From Pedobacter sp014947265 (GTDB lineage Bacteria > Bacteroidota > Bacteroidia > Sphingobacteriales > Sphingobacteriaceae), in assembly GCF_014947265.1 (NCBI RefSeq), contig NZ_JADCNK010000003.1, positions 372,001-436,000 on the forward strand: a stretch of DNA of 64,000 bases. The letters run 5' to 3'. Shown here in pieces: positions 25,848 to 36,057 of the stretch. Made by a program: the position numbers and the translations under genes. The notes beneath the pieces were generated by a model. That model searched no databases. It saw only the letters and a list, made by a program, of their open reading frames with translations, and was not told the origin of the DNA. Position 1 is the first letter of the stretch. The number at the start of each line of letters is the position of its first letter.

Positions 25848-27416
25848 ATGAGAGGTTTACCCGTATTCGACCTTGCGATCATCTTCATTTACCTTGTCGG
25901 GATGATATTAGTTGGGGTTTATTTTTCGCGAAAAAATAAAAATTCCGAGCAATTTACAAAAGCTTCGGGCCTGATCCCCGGATGGGCGATAGGTTTATCT
26001 ATTTATGCAACATTTTTAAGCAGCAATACTTTTTTGGGCGTGCCCGGTAAATCTTTTGGTGGCAATTGGAATGCATTTGTATTTAGTATTTCGATGCCGT
26101 TGGCGGCGTGGGTGGCTTCTAAATATTTTGTGCCATTTTACCGCAATAGCGGAGAAATATCAGCTTATACCCATTTAGAAAAACGTTTCGGCGCATGGGC
26201 AAGGGTATATGCGGTAGTTTGTTTTCTGTTGACGCAGTTGGCCAGAATGGGATCGATATTTTTCGGAATTGCGCTGAGTCTGCAGGCACTTACAGGCTAC
26301 TCCATGCAGATGATTATGATTGTGATGGGTATCTGTATCATTGTTTATACCGTTTTAGGAGGAATTGAAGCGGTAATATGGACAGAAGTGGTACAGGCGA
26401 TTGTAAAAACCCTGGGTGCGCTACTCATTCTGTATTTGATTATTTCGAATATGCCGGGAGGTGTATCAAAGATTGTAGAGATTGGAAAATCTGCCGATAA
26501 ATTTAGCCTGGGCAGTTTTAAATTCGATTTTGTCGGATCGTCGTTCTGGGTGGTTTTTCTTTATGGTTTTTTCATCAACCTGAACAATTTTGGAATGGAT
26601 CAGAATTATATTCAGCGATACCATACCGCATCATCAGGTAAAGCGGCTTCGAAATCAATCTGGTTATGTGTTTGGTTGTACATCCCTGCTTCACTGCTGT
26701 TTTTCATTATAGGATCTTGCTTATTCGCTTATTATGAGGTTAATCCGGAATTGGTGCAGTCGGTCAAACATCAGGTAGCTGTTGAGCGTTTGCCGCTACA
26801 TGCTTCGGCAGCAGAGGTCTTAAAAGTACAAAACGCGTTGATTCCATCAGATTATGGAGATAAAATAATGCCACATTTTATGGTTACCAAAATTCCGGCT
26901 GGTTTGGTTGGACTGATTGTTTCGGCCATTTTATCTGCGGCTATGAGCACCATTAGTTCTGGAATGAATGCTTCGGCAACCGTGTTTTCAGTAGATATTT
27001 ACAAAAGGTATTTCAAACCCGGCATCACCGAAAAACAGAATTTATCACTGTTACATCTGGCTACGGTAGGATTTGGCTTGCTGGGCATGATTGCAGGAAT
27101 AGCCATGATCGGTGTAAAAAGCATTTTGGATGTTTGGTGGGAATTATCAGGCATTTTTGCGGCCGGAATGCTGGGTTTGTTTTTACTTGGCATTATCAGC
27201 AGGCAAACCAAAAACCATGAAGCCATCACTGCAACCATCATCGGTATTGCTGTAATTATATGGATGACATTTTCTTCACTTCTTCCTCCTGAATATGAGG
27301 TTTTTAGAAATCCTTTGCATAAAAATATGATTATCGTAATCGGTACTTTAACCATTTTTTTAACAGGGCTCTTCGTGACAAAAATTAAAAACAAAAAGAT
27401 AAAAACAGCCCATTAA
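25848..27416 (+). CDS. Sodium:solute symporter (SSS family)
   Basis: 522 residues with about 13 predicted membrane helices. The first helix is FDLAIIFIYLVGMILVGVYFS. FLSSNTFLGVPG and ILSAAMSTISSGMNA are the parts of the LeuT-like core that bind sodium and substrate; serines of the Na2 site lie in STISSG. The family moves sugars, sialic acid or other small solutes with Na+. Placement between the hydrolases and an aldolase gene suggests import of a monosaccharide or sugar acid across the inner membrane. It has its own upstream region of about 100 bases with candidate operators. Confidence 0.9.
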   Translation: MRGLPVFDLAIIFIYLVGMILVGVYFSRKNKNSEQFTKASGLIPGWAIGLSIYATFLSSNTFLGVPGKSFGGNWNAFVFSISMPLAAWVASKYFVPFYRNSGEISAYTHLEKRFGAWARVYAVVCFLLTQLARMGSIFFGIALSLQALTGYSMQMIMIVMGICIIVYTVLGGIEAVIWTEVVQAIVKTLGALLILYLIISNMPGGVSKIVEIGKSADKFSLGSFKFDFVGSSFWVVFLYGFFINLNNFGMDQNYIQRYHTASSGKAASKSIWLCVWLYIPASLLFFIIGSCLFAYYEVNPELVQSVKHQVAVERLPLHASAAEVLKVQNALIPSDYGDKIMPHFMVTKIPAGLVGLIVSAILSAAMSTISSGMNASATVFSVDIYKRYFKPGITEKQNLSLLHLATVGFGLLGMIAGIAMIGVKSILDVWWELSGIFAAGMLGLFLLGIISRQTKNHEAITATIIGIAVIIWMTFSSLLPPEYEVFRNPLHKNMIIVIGTLTIFLTGLFVTKIKNKKIKTAH

Positions 27417-27475
27417 GCTCATCAGTGCTTATTCGCGGCAAAAAAAATATAGCACATTTACCATATCAAATTACA

Positions 27476-28408
27476 ATGGAAAACTCACAAAAAGGGTTCA
27501 TCCCGGTTATGCTCACGCCATTTTTGAGCAATGGGAACATCGATTATCCTGCTTTAACACAACTTACGGAGATTTATTTACAGGCAGGGGCTTCAGGTTT
27601 GTTTGCCAATTGCCTCTCGAGCGAGATGTTCGAATTGAGTGATAAGGAAAGAATCCAGGTTATAAAACATGTGGTAAAAGTGGCAAACGGTGCCGTACCT
27701 GTTGTAGCCACTGGAACCTTTGGCGGCGAAATTACCAAACAAGCTGATTTTATAAAAGAAGTAAGCGATGCAGGTGTAGAAGCCGTAATTGCCATTACCA
27801 GTTTATTGGCCAGTGAAGCGGAAAGCGACGAAATATTTAGCGAACGTGTGTTCAATCTGCTGCATCAAACCAATGAAATTCCGATGGGTTTTTACGAATG
27901 TCCTGTACCCTACAAAAGAGTATTAAAGCCACAGCAACTGGCCGATTTTGTCGCTACAGGAAGGGTAATTTACCATAAAGATACCAGCCTGGATCTTAAC
28001 CAGATAAAAGAAAAACTCAAACTCACCGAGGGCTATGCTTTTGGCTTGTACGATGCCTACATGGTTCACGCAGTTGATTCGCTCAAAGCAGGCGCTTCAG
28101 GATTATCCTGTATTCAGGGTAATTACTTTCCGGAGTTAATTGTTTGGTTGTGTGATCATTATGATAATGAATTGCTTAATGGTGAGGTACAGGCTGTGCA
28201 GCAGTTTTTGATCGATAACATGGAGGTGATGCACCATGTTTATCCGGTGGTATCCAAATATTTTCTGCAAAAACGGGGGTTAAACATTTCTACTTTTACA
28301 CGCAGAAATGTGGGCGCATTTACAAGTAGTGAAGTAAAAGGAATGGAAACCTTATTTGATGATTATACTTCGCTACGCAATAATTTGAATATTAAGGTTT
28401 TTATATGA
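27476..28408 (+). CDS. DHDPS-family aldolase (2-keto-acid lyase)
   Basis: 310 residues from ATG 27476, chosen because the sequence before it (from 27425) lacks family character. TIM-barrel aldolase of the DapA/NanA/KDG type. The Schiff-base lysine is Lys168 in IYHKDTS and the proton-shuttle tyrosine is Tyr140 in GFYECPVPY. The glyoxylate-binding-type loop near 45-49 reads NCLSSE rather than GTTGE, so this is not a true dihydrodipicolinate synthase. It probably cleaves a 2-keto-3-deoxy sugar acid or similar to pyruvate plus an aldehyde. It follows the symporter by 59 bases, and the pair looks like import plus cleavage of one compound. Confidence 0.87.
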   Translation: MENSQKGFIPVMLTPFLSNGNIDYPALTQLTEIYLQAGASGLFANCLSSEMFELSDKERIQVIKHVVKVANGAVPVVATGTFGGEITKQADFIKEVSDAGVEAVIAITSLLASEAESDEIFSERVFNLLHQTNEIPMGFYECPVPYKRVLKPQQLADFVATGRVIYHKDTSLDLNQIKEKLKLTEGYAFGLYDAYMVHAVDSLKAGASGLSCIQGNYFPELIVWLCDHYDNELLNGEVQAVQQFLIDNMEVMHHVYPVVSKYFLQKRGLNISTFTRRNVGAFTSSEVKGMETLFDDYTSLRNNLNIKVFI

Positions 28409-28446
28409 TTTTTTTTAAAACCTCGCAGGTTTGAACTAGAAAGACG

Positions 28447-28543
28447 TTTGCGCTCGTTTTCAAACGAGCGCAAAATAGTTAAACGATTCTATCGTTTTTA
28501 AACGATAAACTATTCAACGCTCGTTAGAAACGAGCGTTAGCGA
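28447..28543. repeat. Three-hairpin REP-like repeat, copy 2
   Basis: It has the same order of hairpins as 10015-10110: GCGCTCGTTT/AAACGAGCGC, AACGAT/ATCGTT, and AACGCTCGTT/AACGAGCGTT. It lies between convergent genes (aldolase and AraC). The first stem is perfect here, while copy 1 has one mismatch. Confidence 0.82.
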
Positions 28544-28559
28544 AGATCGCGAATGAAAT

Positions 28560-29429
28560 TTAATTCAAATATTTTCTTTTATAATCCAAAGGAGTCATCC
28601 CGGTTACCTTTTTAAAGTGCCTGTAAAAATTAGATACATTATTGAAGCCGCAATCAAAACAGATCATTTCGGTGGGCAGTTTATTCTCAATCAGGAAACG
28701 GCAGGCGTGGCTCACCCTGATTTCGATCAGGAAATCGTAAAAAGTCTTCTTCGTCATCAGTTTAAAGTAGCGGCAAAAAGAAGTCACGCTTAAATTGCTT
28801 AACGATGCCACTTCCTCTAAAGTAATATCCTTTTTATAATTACTAAGCGTATAATTGCAGATTTTATTGATGCGTAAAGTTTCCGATTCGTTCGATTGAT
28901 AAAAAGTATTTTTACTGGTTACAATGGTCGAATATTCATCCGTTTCTGCGAGCGTTTTTAAGATCGAAAGTAAAATAATAATGCGGTCTAAATTCGTAGC
29001 ATCAACAGCTGCCCGCATTAAATCAACCAGTTTATCTTTAGCCTTACCTTTAATTACCATGCCACTTTTGGCTTTTTCGAACAATTTAGGGATCAGGTAA
29101 GCTTCTGGCAAAGTAAGCAGGTATTTGCCCAAACAATCAGGCAAAAAATGGATTACCATGGCTTCCGTTGTCAGGTCGGGATTGTTTTGGAAATACTCAT
29201 CCTTACAGCGCCAGGTGTGGGGCAGGTTTTCACCCAGCAATACCATTTCGTCAGGCACAAAATTACTGATGTTATCGCCAATAAAACGTACACCTTCACC
29301 TTTGATTACATAATGGAGTTCCAGTTCAGGATGGTAATGCCAGATGTTTCCAAAATCGGGTTTAATGTCGTGGCGGATACTAAAAGAACTTTGTAAAGTA
29401 ATGGGAACTTTATGAAAATGGGGTTTCAT
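28560..29429 (-). CDS. AraC-family transcriptional regulator
   Basis: 289 residues. The N-terminal cupin sensor (about 10-75) has IWHYHPELELHYVIKGEG and LGENLPHTW, the sugar-binding style of AraC/RhaS proteins. The C-terminal tandem helix-turn-helix (about 190-288) has LEEVASLSNLSVTSFCRYFK and CGFNNVSNFYRHFKKVTGMTP. It would activate or repress sugar genes in response to a small effector. It is the only DNA-binding regulator within the main hydrolase cluster, so it is a candidate for reading the TAACCAAAT motifs; its own promoter carries one at 29440-29453 in reverse. Confidence 0.92.
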   Translation of the reverse strand: MKPHFHKVPITLQSSFSIRHDIKPDFGNIWHYHPELELHYVIKGEGVRFIGDNISNFVPDEMVLLGENLPHTWRCKDEYFQNNPDLTTEAMVIHFLPDCLGKYLLTLPEAYLIPKLFEKAKSGMVIKGKAKDKLVDLMRAAVDATNLDRIIILLSILKTLAETDEYSTIVTSKNTFYQSNESETLRINKICNYTLSNYKKDITLEEVASLSNLSVTSFCRYFKLMTKKTFYDFLIEIRVSHACRFLIENKLPTEMICFDCGFNNVSNFYRHFKKVTGMTPLDYKRKYLN

Positions 29430-29816
29430 CTCAGGGTTAAAATATTTGGTTAGCGCCGCAACAATCTACTCAGTTAAATTTGTGCAGCGGACATAAAGTT
29501 AAAGAGTTAAATGATAATATCCTATATTAATTGGCTAAAAACCATTAGAAAATAGTGTTTTTCTATGTTGAGTTTTGTATTAAGCCAAATGGGCGTAACC
29601 AAATTATAAACAGACAAATTATTTTCCTATAAATTTTTTGTTTATTAATAAATTATGAGACAAGGAAAAACAACCAAAAATTCCACTAATTTAGGCTGCC
29701 TATTTAAATATCCTCATCATTAAAACTGTTGGTGGTGGATGGATCCCGTTTAAAAATTTTATGCTTCAAAAATTGCAAATTCCATTAAAAATATATTCAA
29801 CTAAAATATCAAATAC
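29430..29816. promoter_or_regulatory. Divergent intergenic region, AraC gene / DUF3826 gene
   Basis: No gene is seen in these 387 bases. AAATATTTGGTTAG (29440-29453, reverse of CTAACCAAATATTT) lies just ahead of the AraC start, and GTAACCAAATTA lies at 29595-29606. Both are versions of the recurrent motif, so the AraC gene may be self-regulated. Confidence 0.5.
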
Positions 29817-30485
29817 ATGAAATCATCCATTTTGGCCTTATTGTTAACGTTCTCTGGCATAACAGCCATTTTTGCACAGACGAATGCCGCTGCAGATAAA
29901 GAAGCCTATACCAAAATGATTACTGATCGTGCGGCTAAAATTGTGACCAATTTAGGCCTTAACGATGCCAGGAAAACACAAAAAGTAACGGTAATTGTTC
30001 GCGATCAATACAGCAATCTGAATGATATTTATGCCGCCCGTGATGCCAGGGTTAAAGAAATTAAAGAAAAAAATAAAGATAATAAGGTAGAGCGCGACTC
30101 GGCACTGGCAAAAGATGGCCGTATTGTAGAAACAGCTTTAAACAAACTGCACAAAAAATACATCAACAAACTTTCTGCTCAACTAACTAATGAGCAGGTA
30201 GAGCTGGTTAAAAACGGCATGACTTATAATGTGTTGCCCATCACTTACAAAGCCTATCAGGAAGAAATTTTAACACTAACCGACGATCAAAAAAAACAGA
30301 TTCTGAACTGGCTAACCGAGGCCCGTGAGCATGCCATGGATGCTGAATCATCTGATAAAAAACATGCCTGGTTCGGTAAATATAAGGGCCGTATCAACAA
30401 TTACCTTTCAGCAGCAGGTTACGACCTTAAAAAGGAAGGCATAGAATGGGAGAAAAGGCGAAAGGCCAAGGCTGGAGTCAATTAA
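29817..30485 (+). CDS. Secreted DUF3826 protein
   Basis: 222 residues with a signal peptide ending IFAQ (about 21). The rest is helical and highly charged (ARDARVKEIKEKNKDNK, YDLKKEGIEWEKRRKAKAG) with no catalytic motif I know. It matches my recollection of DUF3826 proteins, which are encoded beside SusC/SusD and pectinase genes in Bacteroidota. It is 458 bases upstream of the SusC gene. Probably periplasmic; role unknown, perhaps a chaperone or sensor of envelope growth on the glycan. Confidence 0.78.
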   Translation: MKSSILALLLTFSGITAIFAQTNAAADKEAYTKMITDRAAKIVTNLGLNDARKTQKVTVIVRDQYSNLNDIYAARDARVKEIKEKNKDNKVERDSALAKDGRIVETALNKLHKKYINKLSAQLTNEQVELVKNGMTYNVLPITYKAYQEEILTLTDDQKKQILNWLTEAREHAMDAESSDKKHAWFGKYKGRINNYLSAAGYDLKKEGIEWEKRRKAKAGVN

Positions 30486-30527
30486 TTTCTAATAATTTAA
30501 GGGCATAAATTTTTTTATGATTTTTTA

Positions 30528-30943
30528 TTTAAGAATACTTCATTTATATATGAATTTATTTATACCTTGTATGATCAATTAAAAAAGGTATAAATGCGCC
30601 TTAAATTTTGTTTTATGCTGAAAAATAATTCAAAATTTAACGGGGGAGATTAGCTAGAATTACCAATTTAATTATAGTTCGAATTATAATACATTTTCTA
30701 ACCAGATAATTCACAGAGATCAAAATATAAATGAGCCAAATTACCTTAAATTTTTTGTCCTATAAATTTTAATAAGCGTTAGTTGATGTTATCTTTTTTA
30801 AGGTAATAAAATGATCGCCTGTTACCGATAATTAATTTACGACGGTAATTATTATGAGGCCAAATTAGAGATGCCCGAACATTAAATGGAAGAACCTTAC
30901 TAAGTCATCCAAAAATCAAATTAAAAACTAACCAAATAACAAT
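30528..30943 (+). promoter_or_regulatory. Long leader upstream of susC-like gene, with conserved blocks
   Basis: The region 30486-30943 has no gene. TTTAAGAATACTTCATTTAT at 30528 onward continues as ATATGAATTTATT and ends TACCTTGTA near 30571. It aligns with 36058-36104 upstream of the PL1 gene. TTCTAACCAGATA (30696), GACGGTAATTATTATGAGGC (30841) and ACTAACCAAATAA (30927-30939, directly before the start codon) echo the other candidate operators. A leader this long may also fold. Confidence 0.5.
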
Positions 30944-33900
30944 ATGAACTTAAAATTTTTACGCAAGATTTCTTTGCCTTTGCTGCTGATGCTCATGGCA
31001 AGTATAATGCTTTTTGCCCAGGACCGAAAGGTTACAGGTAAGGTTGTTGATCAATCCGACGGGAGTGGTATTCCCGGGGTGAATGTGAGCATCAAAGGTA
31101 TTCCCAGCAATGTAAGCACTAATGCAGATGGCATTTACACCATCCAGGTAAAATCTGATGCAGATGTTCTTGTATTCTCGTTTATAGGTTACATAAGGCA
31201 ACAGGTAATAGTAGGTAAACAAGCCAATATTGTAGTGCGTTTAGTTCCGGAAAACAAGAACCTTGATGATGTAGTTGTTATTGGTTATGGCACGCAGAAA
31301 AAAGCCAGTTTAACGGGTGCAATATCTACTGTTAATATGAAAGCTATTGAGGATATTCCGACAACGAACCTTGCAGCTGCATTAAGAGGTCAATTGCCCG
31401 CTGTAAGTGTTACAGGTGGTGTTGCGCGTCCCGGAGAAAATGCTACAATTACCATCAGAAACCCAATATTTTTTGCCAAGGACGGTAAAACCGATCCACT
31501 TTATGTGATTGATGATATTCAAAGGACTATTACTGATTTTAATGCACTCGATGCCAGTGAAGTAGAAAGCATAACCATATTAAAAGATGCAGCAGCGGCT
31601 ATATACGGTATTTTAGGTGCAAATGGTGTGGTACTGGTTAAAACAAAACGTGGAAAACCGGGAGCTCCGAAAATCAGTTATAGTGGATCTTATGGACTAA
31701 CTGATGCCACGATGCTGCCGAAGATGATGAGTGGTTTAGAGCAGGCTGTTTATCTAAATGATTATACTCAGGCGCAAAATAATTTTCTGGTACAGCCAAA
31801 TGGAAACTACACAAATCCTACAACCAGTGTAACCACCAAAATAACATCTTACTATACTCCTGATGAACTTGATTATTTCAGTAAAAACAGTCAGGATTAT
31901 CTTGCTCAGGCCTGGCAGTCATCGTATATTATGCGCCATGCTTTAAATATTACCGGAGGTACCGATAAGGCAACTTATTTTGCCGGAGGAAGTTACACCA
32001 GTCAAAATTCAAATTTTAAAGGGGTAAATACAGATCGGTTAACATTCAGAGCAAGCGCAGATGCGAAAGTTGCCAATGGCTTAAAGGTTGGTGTTTCGGT
32101 TAGTGGCAATATAAATTACAACAAAAGATATTATTTTAAACAAGGGTCTGAAAGTTTGGATAACGATTTTAAATCGTTACTGGCATCACCACAATTTGTT
32201 CCCTTTTATGTAGATGGTTTACCTGTGTTGCAGGCACCCAATACGGGCACGGTTGAAGGAGCAAACTTTTTCGAAGTTCAAAGATTAAACAATTATACGC
32301 TTCAAAATACAACAAGCATCAATCTACAGGCTACAGCAGAATATGAAATCCCTGTTGTAAAGGGATTAAAGGCCAGTTTAAATTTTAATAGAAATATCAA
32401 CAACGATTTTAGCAAACAGTATGGTACCAGGTATAATTTATACCAGTTTGAAGGATTAGGTGATAATAAACATATTGTTGGAGGTAAAGTAACCAATATC
32501 ATATCGGCAAAAAATGGAGATATCGTTCGCTTTACACCAGGGCGTTTAGATGTTTACCAATTTAATGGATTATTATCTTATGCACGTAAATTCGGAAAGC
32601 ATGACATTTCTGCAATTGCCTTATTTGAGCAACAACACACGTCAGGAGAGAGCCTTGCCGTATCTCGTGAGGGAACTTTAGTTGGTGGTTTGGATAATAT
32701 GAATTTTGCAACTGGCCTACAGGCTACAGATCAGGTAGGACGTTTAAACGAATTTGGCAGGCTTGCTTACGCAACTCGTATTAATTATTCTTACGCGGAT
32801 AAATATTTACTTGAGGTATCCTTACGTACAGATGCGAATAATAATTTCGCACCCGGGCAGCAATATGGCTTTTTCCCTTCAGCCTCGCTAGGCTGGGTAA
32901 TATCAGAAGAAGGCTTCTTTAAAAATAAGGTGAAGTTTGTTAACTTTTTAAAAATAAGAGGATCGGTTGGTTTATTGGGTAATGATAGCTCGAAACCATA
33001 TTTATATCAGGAAAATTATAAACTGGAGACAGGCAAATCAGCTGTTTTTGGCGGCAATAATGATAGAGGCTTAAATTATGCGCCAAACATTATCATTGCC
33101 AATGCAAATACAACATGGGATAGTAATTTAAGTACAAACTTAGGTGTGGATGCGCAATTTCTTGATAATAGGTTGTCACTAACAGCAGATGGTTTTTTCG
33201 CACACCGTTACAACATGCTTTCAGCGCTTACTTCATCTGTGTCGGTACTTATTGGTGCAAACCCACCAACGGAGAATTTTGCAAAAGTTAATACTTTTGG
33301 ATACGAAATATCAGCAGGATGGCGAGATAAAATTGGCAAAGATTTCAGCTACAATTTTAATCCTTTTTTTACCTGGAGCGATAATAAGTTATTAGTTGCC
33401 GATCAACCATTGGGTAATGTGGGTACTTATCTTGATATCCTGGGGCAATCAAGCGATAGAGGAGCATTTGGGTATCATTATTTAGGTATGTTCAGATCTC
33501 AGTCAGAAGCTGATGCCTTTGCTGCAGCTAACCCAAAATATACTGTGCTCGGACAAAAGCCAGTGGCAGGTATGTTATATTATGCAGATGTTAGAGGGCC
33601 AAAAGTTAACGGTGTATATACCGGACCAGATGGTATTGTTGATGAGAATGATCAGGACTATCTGACAGATAAATCGAGCAACCATTATGGGTTGGGTTTA
33701 AACTTTGGAGGTGCTTATAAAGGCATTTCACTTAATGTTACTATGGGTATGTCGTTCGGAGGACAAGATGCTATAGAAGGCGATGCAAGAAAACGTGCAA
33801 CCAGTACTGTTAACCGTCCGGCTTTCTGGTCTGATCACTGGACTCCTGAAAATCCGAATGCCAAATACCCAAGCCCATACTATAGTGCTACATACGACTT

Positions 33901-34138
33901 AAATTCGTCATTCTGGTTTGTTAACAGTTACACTTTTAGGGTAAGCAACATCAATTTGGCCTATAGTTTTCCGGCTAAAATTACCCAGAAAATGGGCATA
34001 GGAAGTTTAAAAGCTTCAGTAATCGCCACAAATCCTTTTAATTTCTATAATCCTTACACCTATAGAGATAATGCATCATCATACAATGTTTATCCAAATC
34101 TTCAGTCTCTGTCTTTCGCACTAAATGTTGGATTTTAA
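30944..34138 (+). CDS. SusC-type TonB-dependent outer-membrane receptor
   Basis: 1064 residues. Signal peptide (1-25), then a carboxypeptidase-regulatory-like domain (about 28-105, KVTGKVVDQSDGSGIPGVNVSIKG), the SusC TonB-box region DDVVVIGYGTQKK, a plug domain (about 115-235) with VLVKTKRGK, and a 22-stranded barrel to the C-terminal aromatic strand. It has no N-terminal STN domain, so it is not wired to an ECF/FecR pair; control must come from the upstream operators. It imports oligosaccharides together with the SusD-like lipoprotein, whose gene begins 10 bases downstream. Confidence 0.95.
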   Translation: MNLKFLRKISLPLLLMLMASIMLFAQDRKVTGKVVDQSDGSGIPGVNVSIKGIPSNVSTNADGIYTIQVKSDADVLVFSFIGYIRQQVIVGKQANIVVRLVPENKNLDDVVVIGYGTQKKASLTGAISTVNMKAIEDIPTTNLAAALRGQLPAVSVTGGVARPGENATITIRNPIFFAKDGKTDPLYVIDDIQRTITDFNALDASEVESITILKDAAAAIYGILGANGVVLVKTKRGKPGAPKISYSGSYGLTDATMLPKMMSGLEQAVYLNDYTQAQNNFLVQPNGNYTNPTTSVTTKITSYYTPDELDYFSKNSQDYLAQAWQSSYIMRHALNITGGTDKATYFAGGSYTSQNSNFKGVNTDRLTFRASADAKVANGLKVGVSVSGNINYNKRYYFKQGSESLDNDFKSLLASPQFVPFYVDGLPVLQAPNTGTVEGANFFEVQRLNNYTLQNTTSINLQATAEYEIPVVKGLKASLNFNRNINNDFSKQYGTRYNLYQFEGLGDNKHIVGGKVTNIISAKNGDIVRFTPGRLDVYQFNGLLSYARKFGKHDISAIALFEQQHTSGESLAVSREGTLVGGLDNMNFATGLQATDQVGRLNEFGRLAYATRINYSYADKYLLEVSLRTDANNNFAPGQQYGFFPSASLGWVISEEGFFKNKVKFVNFLKIRGSVGLLGNDSSKPYLYQENYKLETGKSAVFGGNNDRGLNYAPNIIIANANTTWDSNLSTNLGVDAQFLDNRLSLTADGFFAHRYNMLSALTSSVSVLIGANPPTENFAKVNTFGYEISAGWRDKIGKDFSYNFNPFFTWSDNKLLVADQPLGNVGTYLDILGQSSDRGAFGYHYLGMFRSQSEADAFAAANPKYTVLGQKPVAGMLYYADVRGPKVNGVYTGPDGIVDENDQDYLTDKSSNHYGLGLNFGGAYKGISLNVTMGMSFGGQDAIEGDARKRATSTVNRPAFWSDHWTPENPNAKYPSPYYSATYDLNSSFWFVNSYTFRVSNINLAYSFPAKITQKMGIGSLKASVIATNPFNFYNPYTYRDNASSYNVYPNLQSLSFALNVGF

Positions 34139-34148
34139 TTTTACGAAA

Positions 34149-35963
34149 ATGAAAATACATAAATTATTAATATTCGCTTTACTTGTTGCATCGGGAGCAA
34201 GTAGCTGTAAAAAAGTTCTTGATAATGTTGATGAAAATTATGCGGTTGCAGGTCAGATTTTTAATGATTCGACATTAGCAGTTTTAAACCTGAATGTATT
34301 GTACGATTCTAATCTGCCATCCTGGGCAGGCGTAAATTCAGGAAGTGCGATTGCCAATCCGAGTGGTCTTTCAGATGAGGCCTATAATGACAATAAGTTT
34401 TTTAGGGGCACAATAAGTAACAATGATGTTGGCGATATTGGAACAGCAGTAAATGTTTCCAATAACTATGGCAAAATCCGTTTAATCAATACTTTTATCA
34501 GAGATGTTAATGCCGGCACCTTACCTGCAGGCACAAAAAACCGGTTAATAGCACAGGCATTGTTTTTCCGTTCATTTAGATACTTCGATCTTGTGAGGTT
34601 ATATGGTGGCGTTCCGTTGGTATTAACACCACTTCAAGCTGTGGGCGATGAAGCCAAAGATGCGGCCTTGTTGCCAAGAAATAAGACCTCAGAGTGTATT
34701 GCACAAATTACCAGGGATTTAGATACCTGTATTAAATATCTCCCTAAAAAGTGGGCAGGTACTGCAGACTGGGGTAGGATTACCGCAGGAGCTGCCGCTG
34801 CATTTAAAGGAAAAGTCTTGTTAACCTATGCCAGTCCGCAATTTGTTACAAATGAAGCGAGCGACCCTAATAATCCGGCAACAATTGTAGAACGTTGGGA
34901 GAAAGCATACACTGCGAATCAGGAAGCTGTGTCTTTGCTAACCGCATACGGATGGAAGCTTGCTGCATCTTATGATAATATGTGGTTTACTGAAGTAAAT
35001 AATCCCGAAGCTGTTTTGGTTACGGGTTACAATAACTTTAATACTGCCACAAGCAAAAATAACGGTTACGACAACAGCGCAAGGCCATCTTATTTAGGAA
35101 CCGGAGGGGGGAGCTATCAACCAACATGGGAGTTAGTTAAATCTTATCCAATGCTTGATGGTAAGGCACCGGGCACATCAACCAGGTATGTTTACAGCGA
35201 TCAGAATTTTTATAAAAACAGAGATCCCAGATTCGATAAAACTATTGCTTATAATGGCGCAAACTGGCCAATTGTCGGAAACCAGAATTACAGGTTATGG
35301 ACATATTTTGTAAGCAATAGAACTGTTGAGCCTGGAACAGCCAGCTCCACTGGTTTTTACTGCCGTAAAGCCATTGATCCTACTGTTTTACAGAATAATG
35401 TAATCTATTCTGGTACGGACTGGATGGAGCTAAGATATGCAGAAGTGGTTTTAAATTTGGCAGAATCTGCGGCGGCGACAAATCGTTTGCAGGAAGCTTA
35501 TGACAATTTAATTCTGATCAGAGCAAGGGCTGGAATTGAAAAAGGAACTGATAATCTCTATGGGCTTAAAGCAGGAATGAGCCAAACCGAGTTGATTAAT
35601 GCCATAATGTATGAAAGACAAATTGAATTTGCCTTTGAAGGAAAACGTTTCTGGGATTTAAGGAGAAGAAAGCTGTTTTCAACAGTATTAAATGGTAAAA
35701 TAAGAACAGGCAAACAATTTAACCTCATTACAAGCGGTGCTCCGGCAAGTCTTTCAACTTCACCATATGTAGGCCGTGATGCACTTTCTACAGATCAGGT
35801 TTATACTTACATGACTATTCTTCCTAAAACTTTAGATAATGGTTATACGATTAATTGGAAAGATGAATATTATTTCTTTGGTATTCCAACCTCATCGATT
35901 GCCAATAATCCGAAAATAGAACAAACAAGAGGCTGGGGAGGAAGTTTCGATCCACAGCTTTAG
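34149..35963 (+). CDS. SusD/RagB-type surface glycan-binding lipoprotein
   Basis: 604 residues from ATG 34149, chosen because the earlier in-frame start (34125) lies inside the SusC gene and would spoil the signal. Lipobox SGASSC gives a lipid-modified Cys near residue 20. TPR-like helices of the SusD fold are seen in NRLIAQALFFRSFRYFDLVRLYGGVPL and the C-terminal ERQIEFAFEGKRFWDLRRRKLF, both standard for RagB/SusD. It closes over the SusC barrel and binds the glycan. It lies directly downstream of susC and before a strong terminator. Confidence 0.95.
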   Translation: MKIHKLLIFALLVASGASSCKKVLDNVDENYAVAGQIFNDSTLAVLNLNVLYDSNLPSWAGVNSGSAIANPSGLSDEAYNDNKFFRGTISNNDVGDIGTAVNVSNNYGKIRLINTFIRDVNAGTLPAGTKNRLIAQALFFRSFRYFDLVRLYGGVPLVLTPLQAVGDEAKDAALLPRNKTSECIAQITRDLDTCIKYLPKKWAGTADWGRITAGAAAAFKGKVLLTYASPQFVTNEASDPNNPATIVERWEKAYTANQEAVSLLTAYGWKLAASYDNMWFTEVNNPEAVLVTGYNNFNTATSKNNGYDNSARPSYLGTGGGSYQPTWELVKSYPMLDGKAPGTSTRYVYSDQNFYKNRDPRFDKTIAYNGANWPIVGNQNYRLWTYFVSNRTVEPGTASSTGFYCRKAIDPTVLQNNVIYSGTDWMELRYAEVVLNLAESAAATNRLQEAYDNLILIRARAGIEKGTDNLYGLKAGMSQTELINAIMYERQIEFAFEGKRFWDLRRRKLFSTVLNGKIRTGKQFNLITSGAPASLSTSPYVGRDALSTDQVYTYMTILPKTLDNGYTINWKDEYYFFGIPTSSIANNPKIEQTRGWGGSFDPQL

Positions 35964-35980
35964 CAAGCAGCAAAATTTTT

Positions 35981-36010
35981 AGGGCGGTTTGCTCACCGCC
36001 CTGGTTTTTT
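35981..36010 (+). terminator. Intrinsic terminator after the SusC/SusD operon
   Basis: The stem AGGGCGG/CCGCCCT has a TTTGCTCA loop and is followed by GGTTTTTT. It starts 18 bases after the susD-like stop. Confidence 0.9.
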
Positions 36011-36057
36011 ATATTTGGTTTTTAGAAAAGGGAACATTAATTTGTTTCCTTTTTTCA

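Noticed and set aside
29701..29816. A copy of the AT-rich promoter block before the DUF3826 gene
   Set aside because: The sequence is AT-rich but does not align with the 30528/36058 block beyond chance; only TAACCAAAT is shared.
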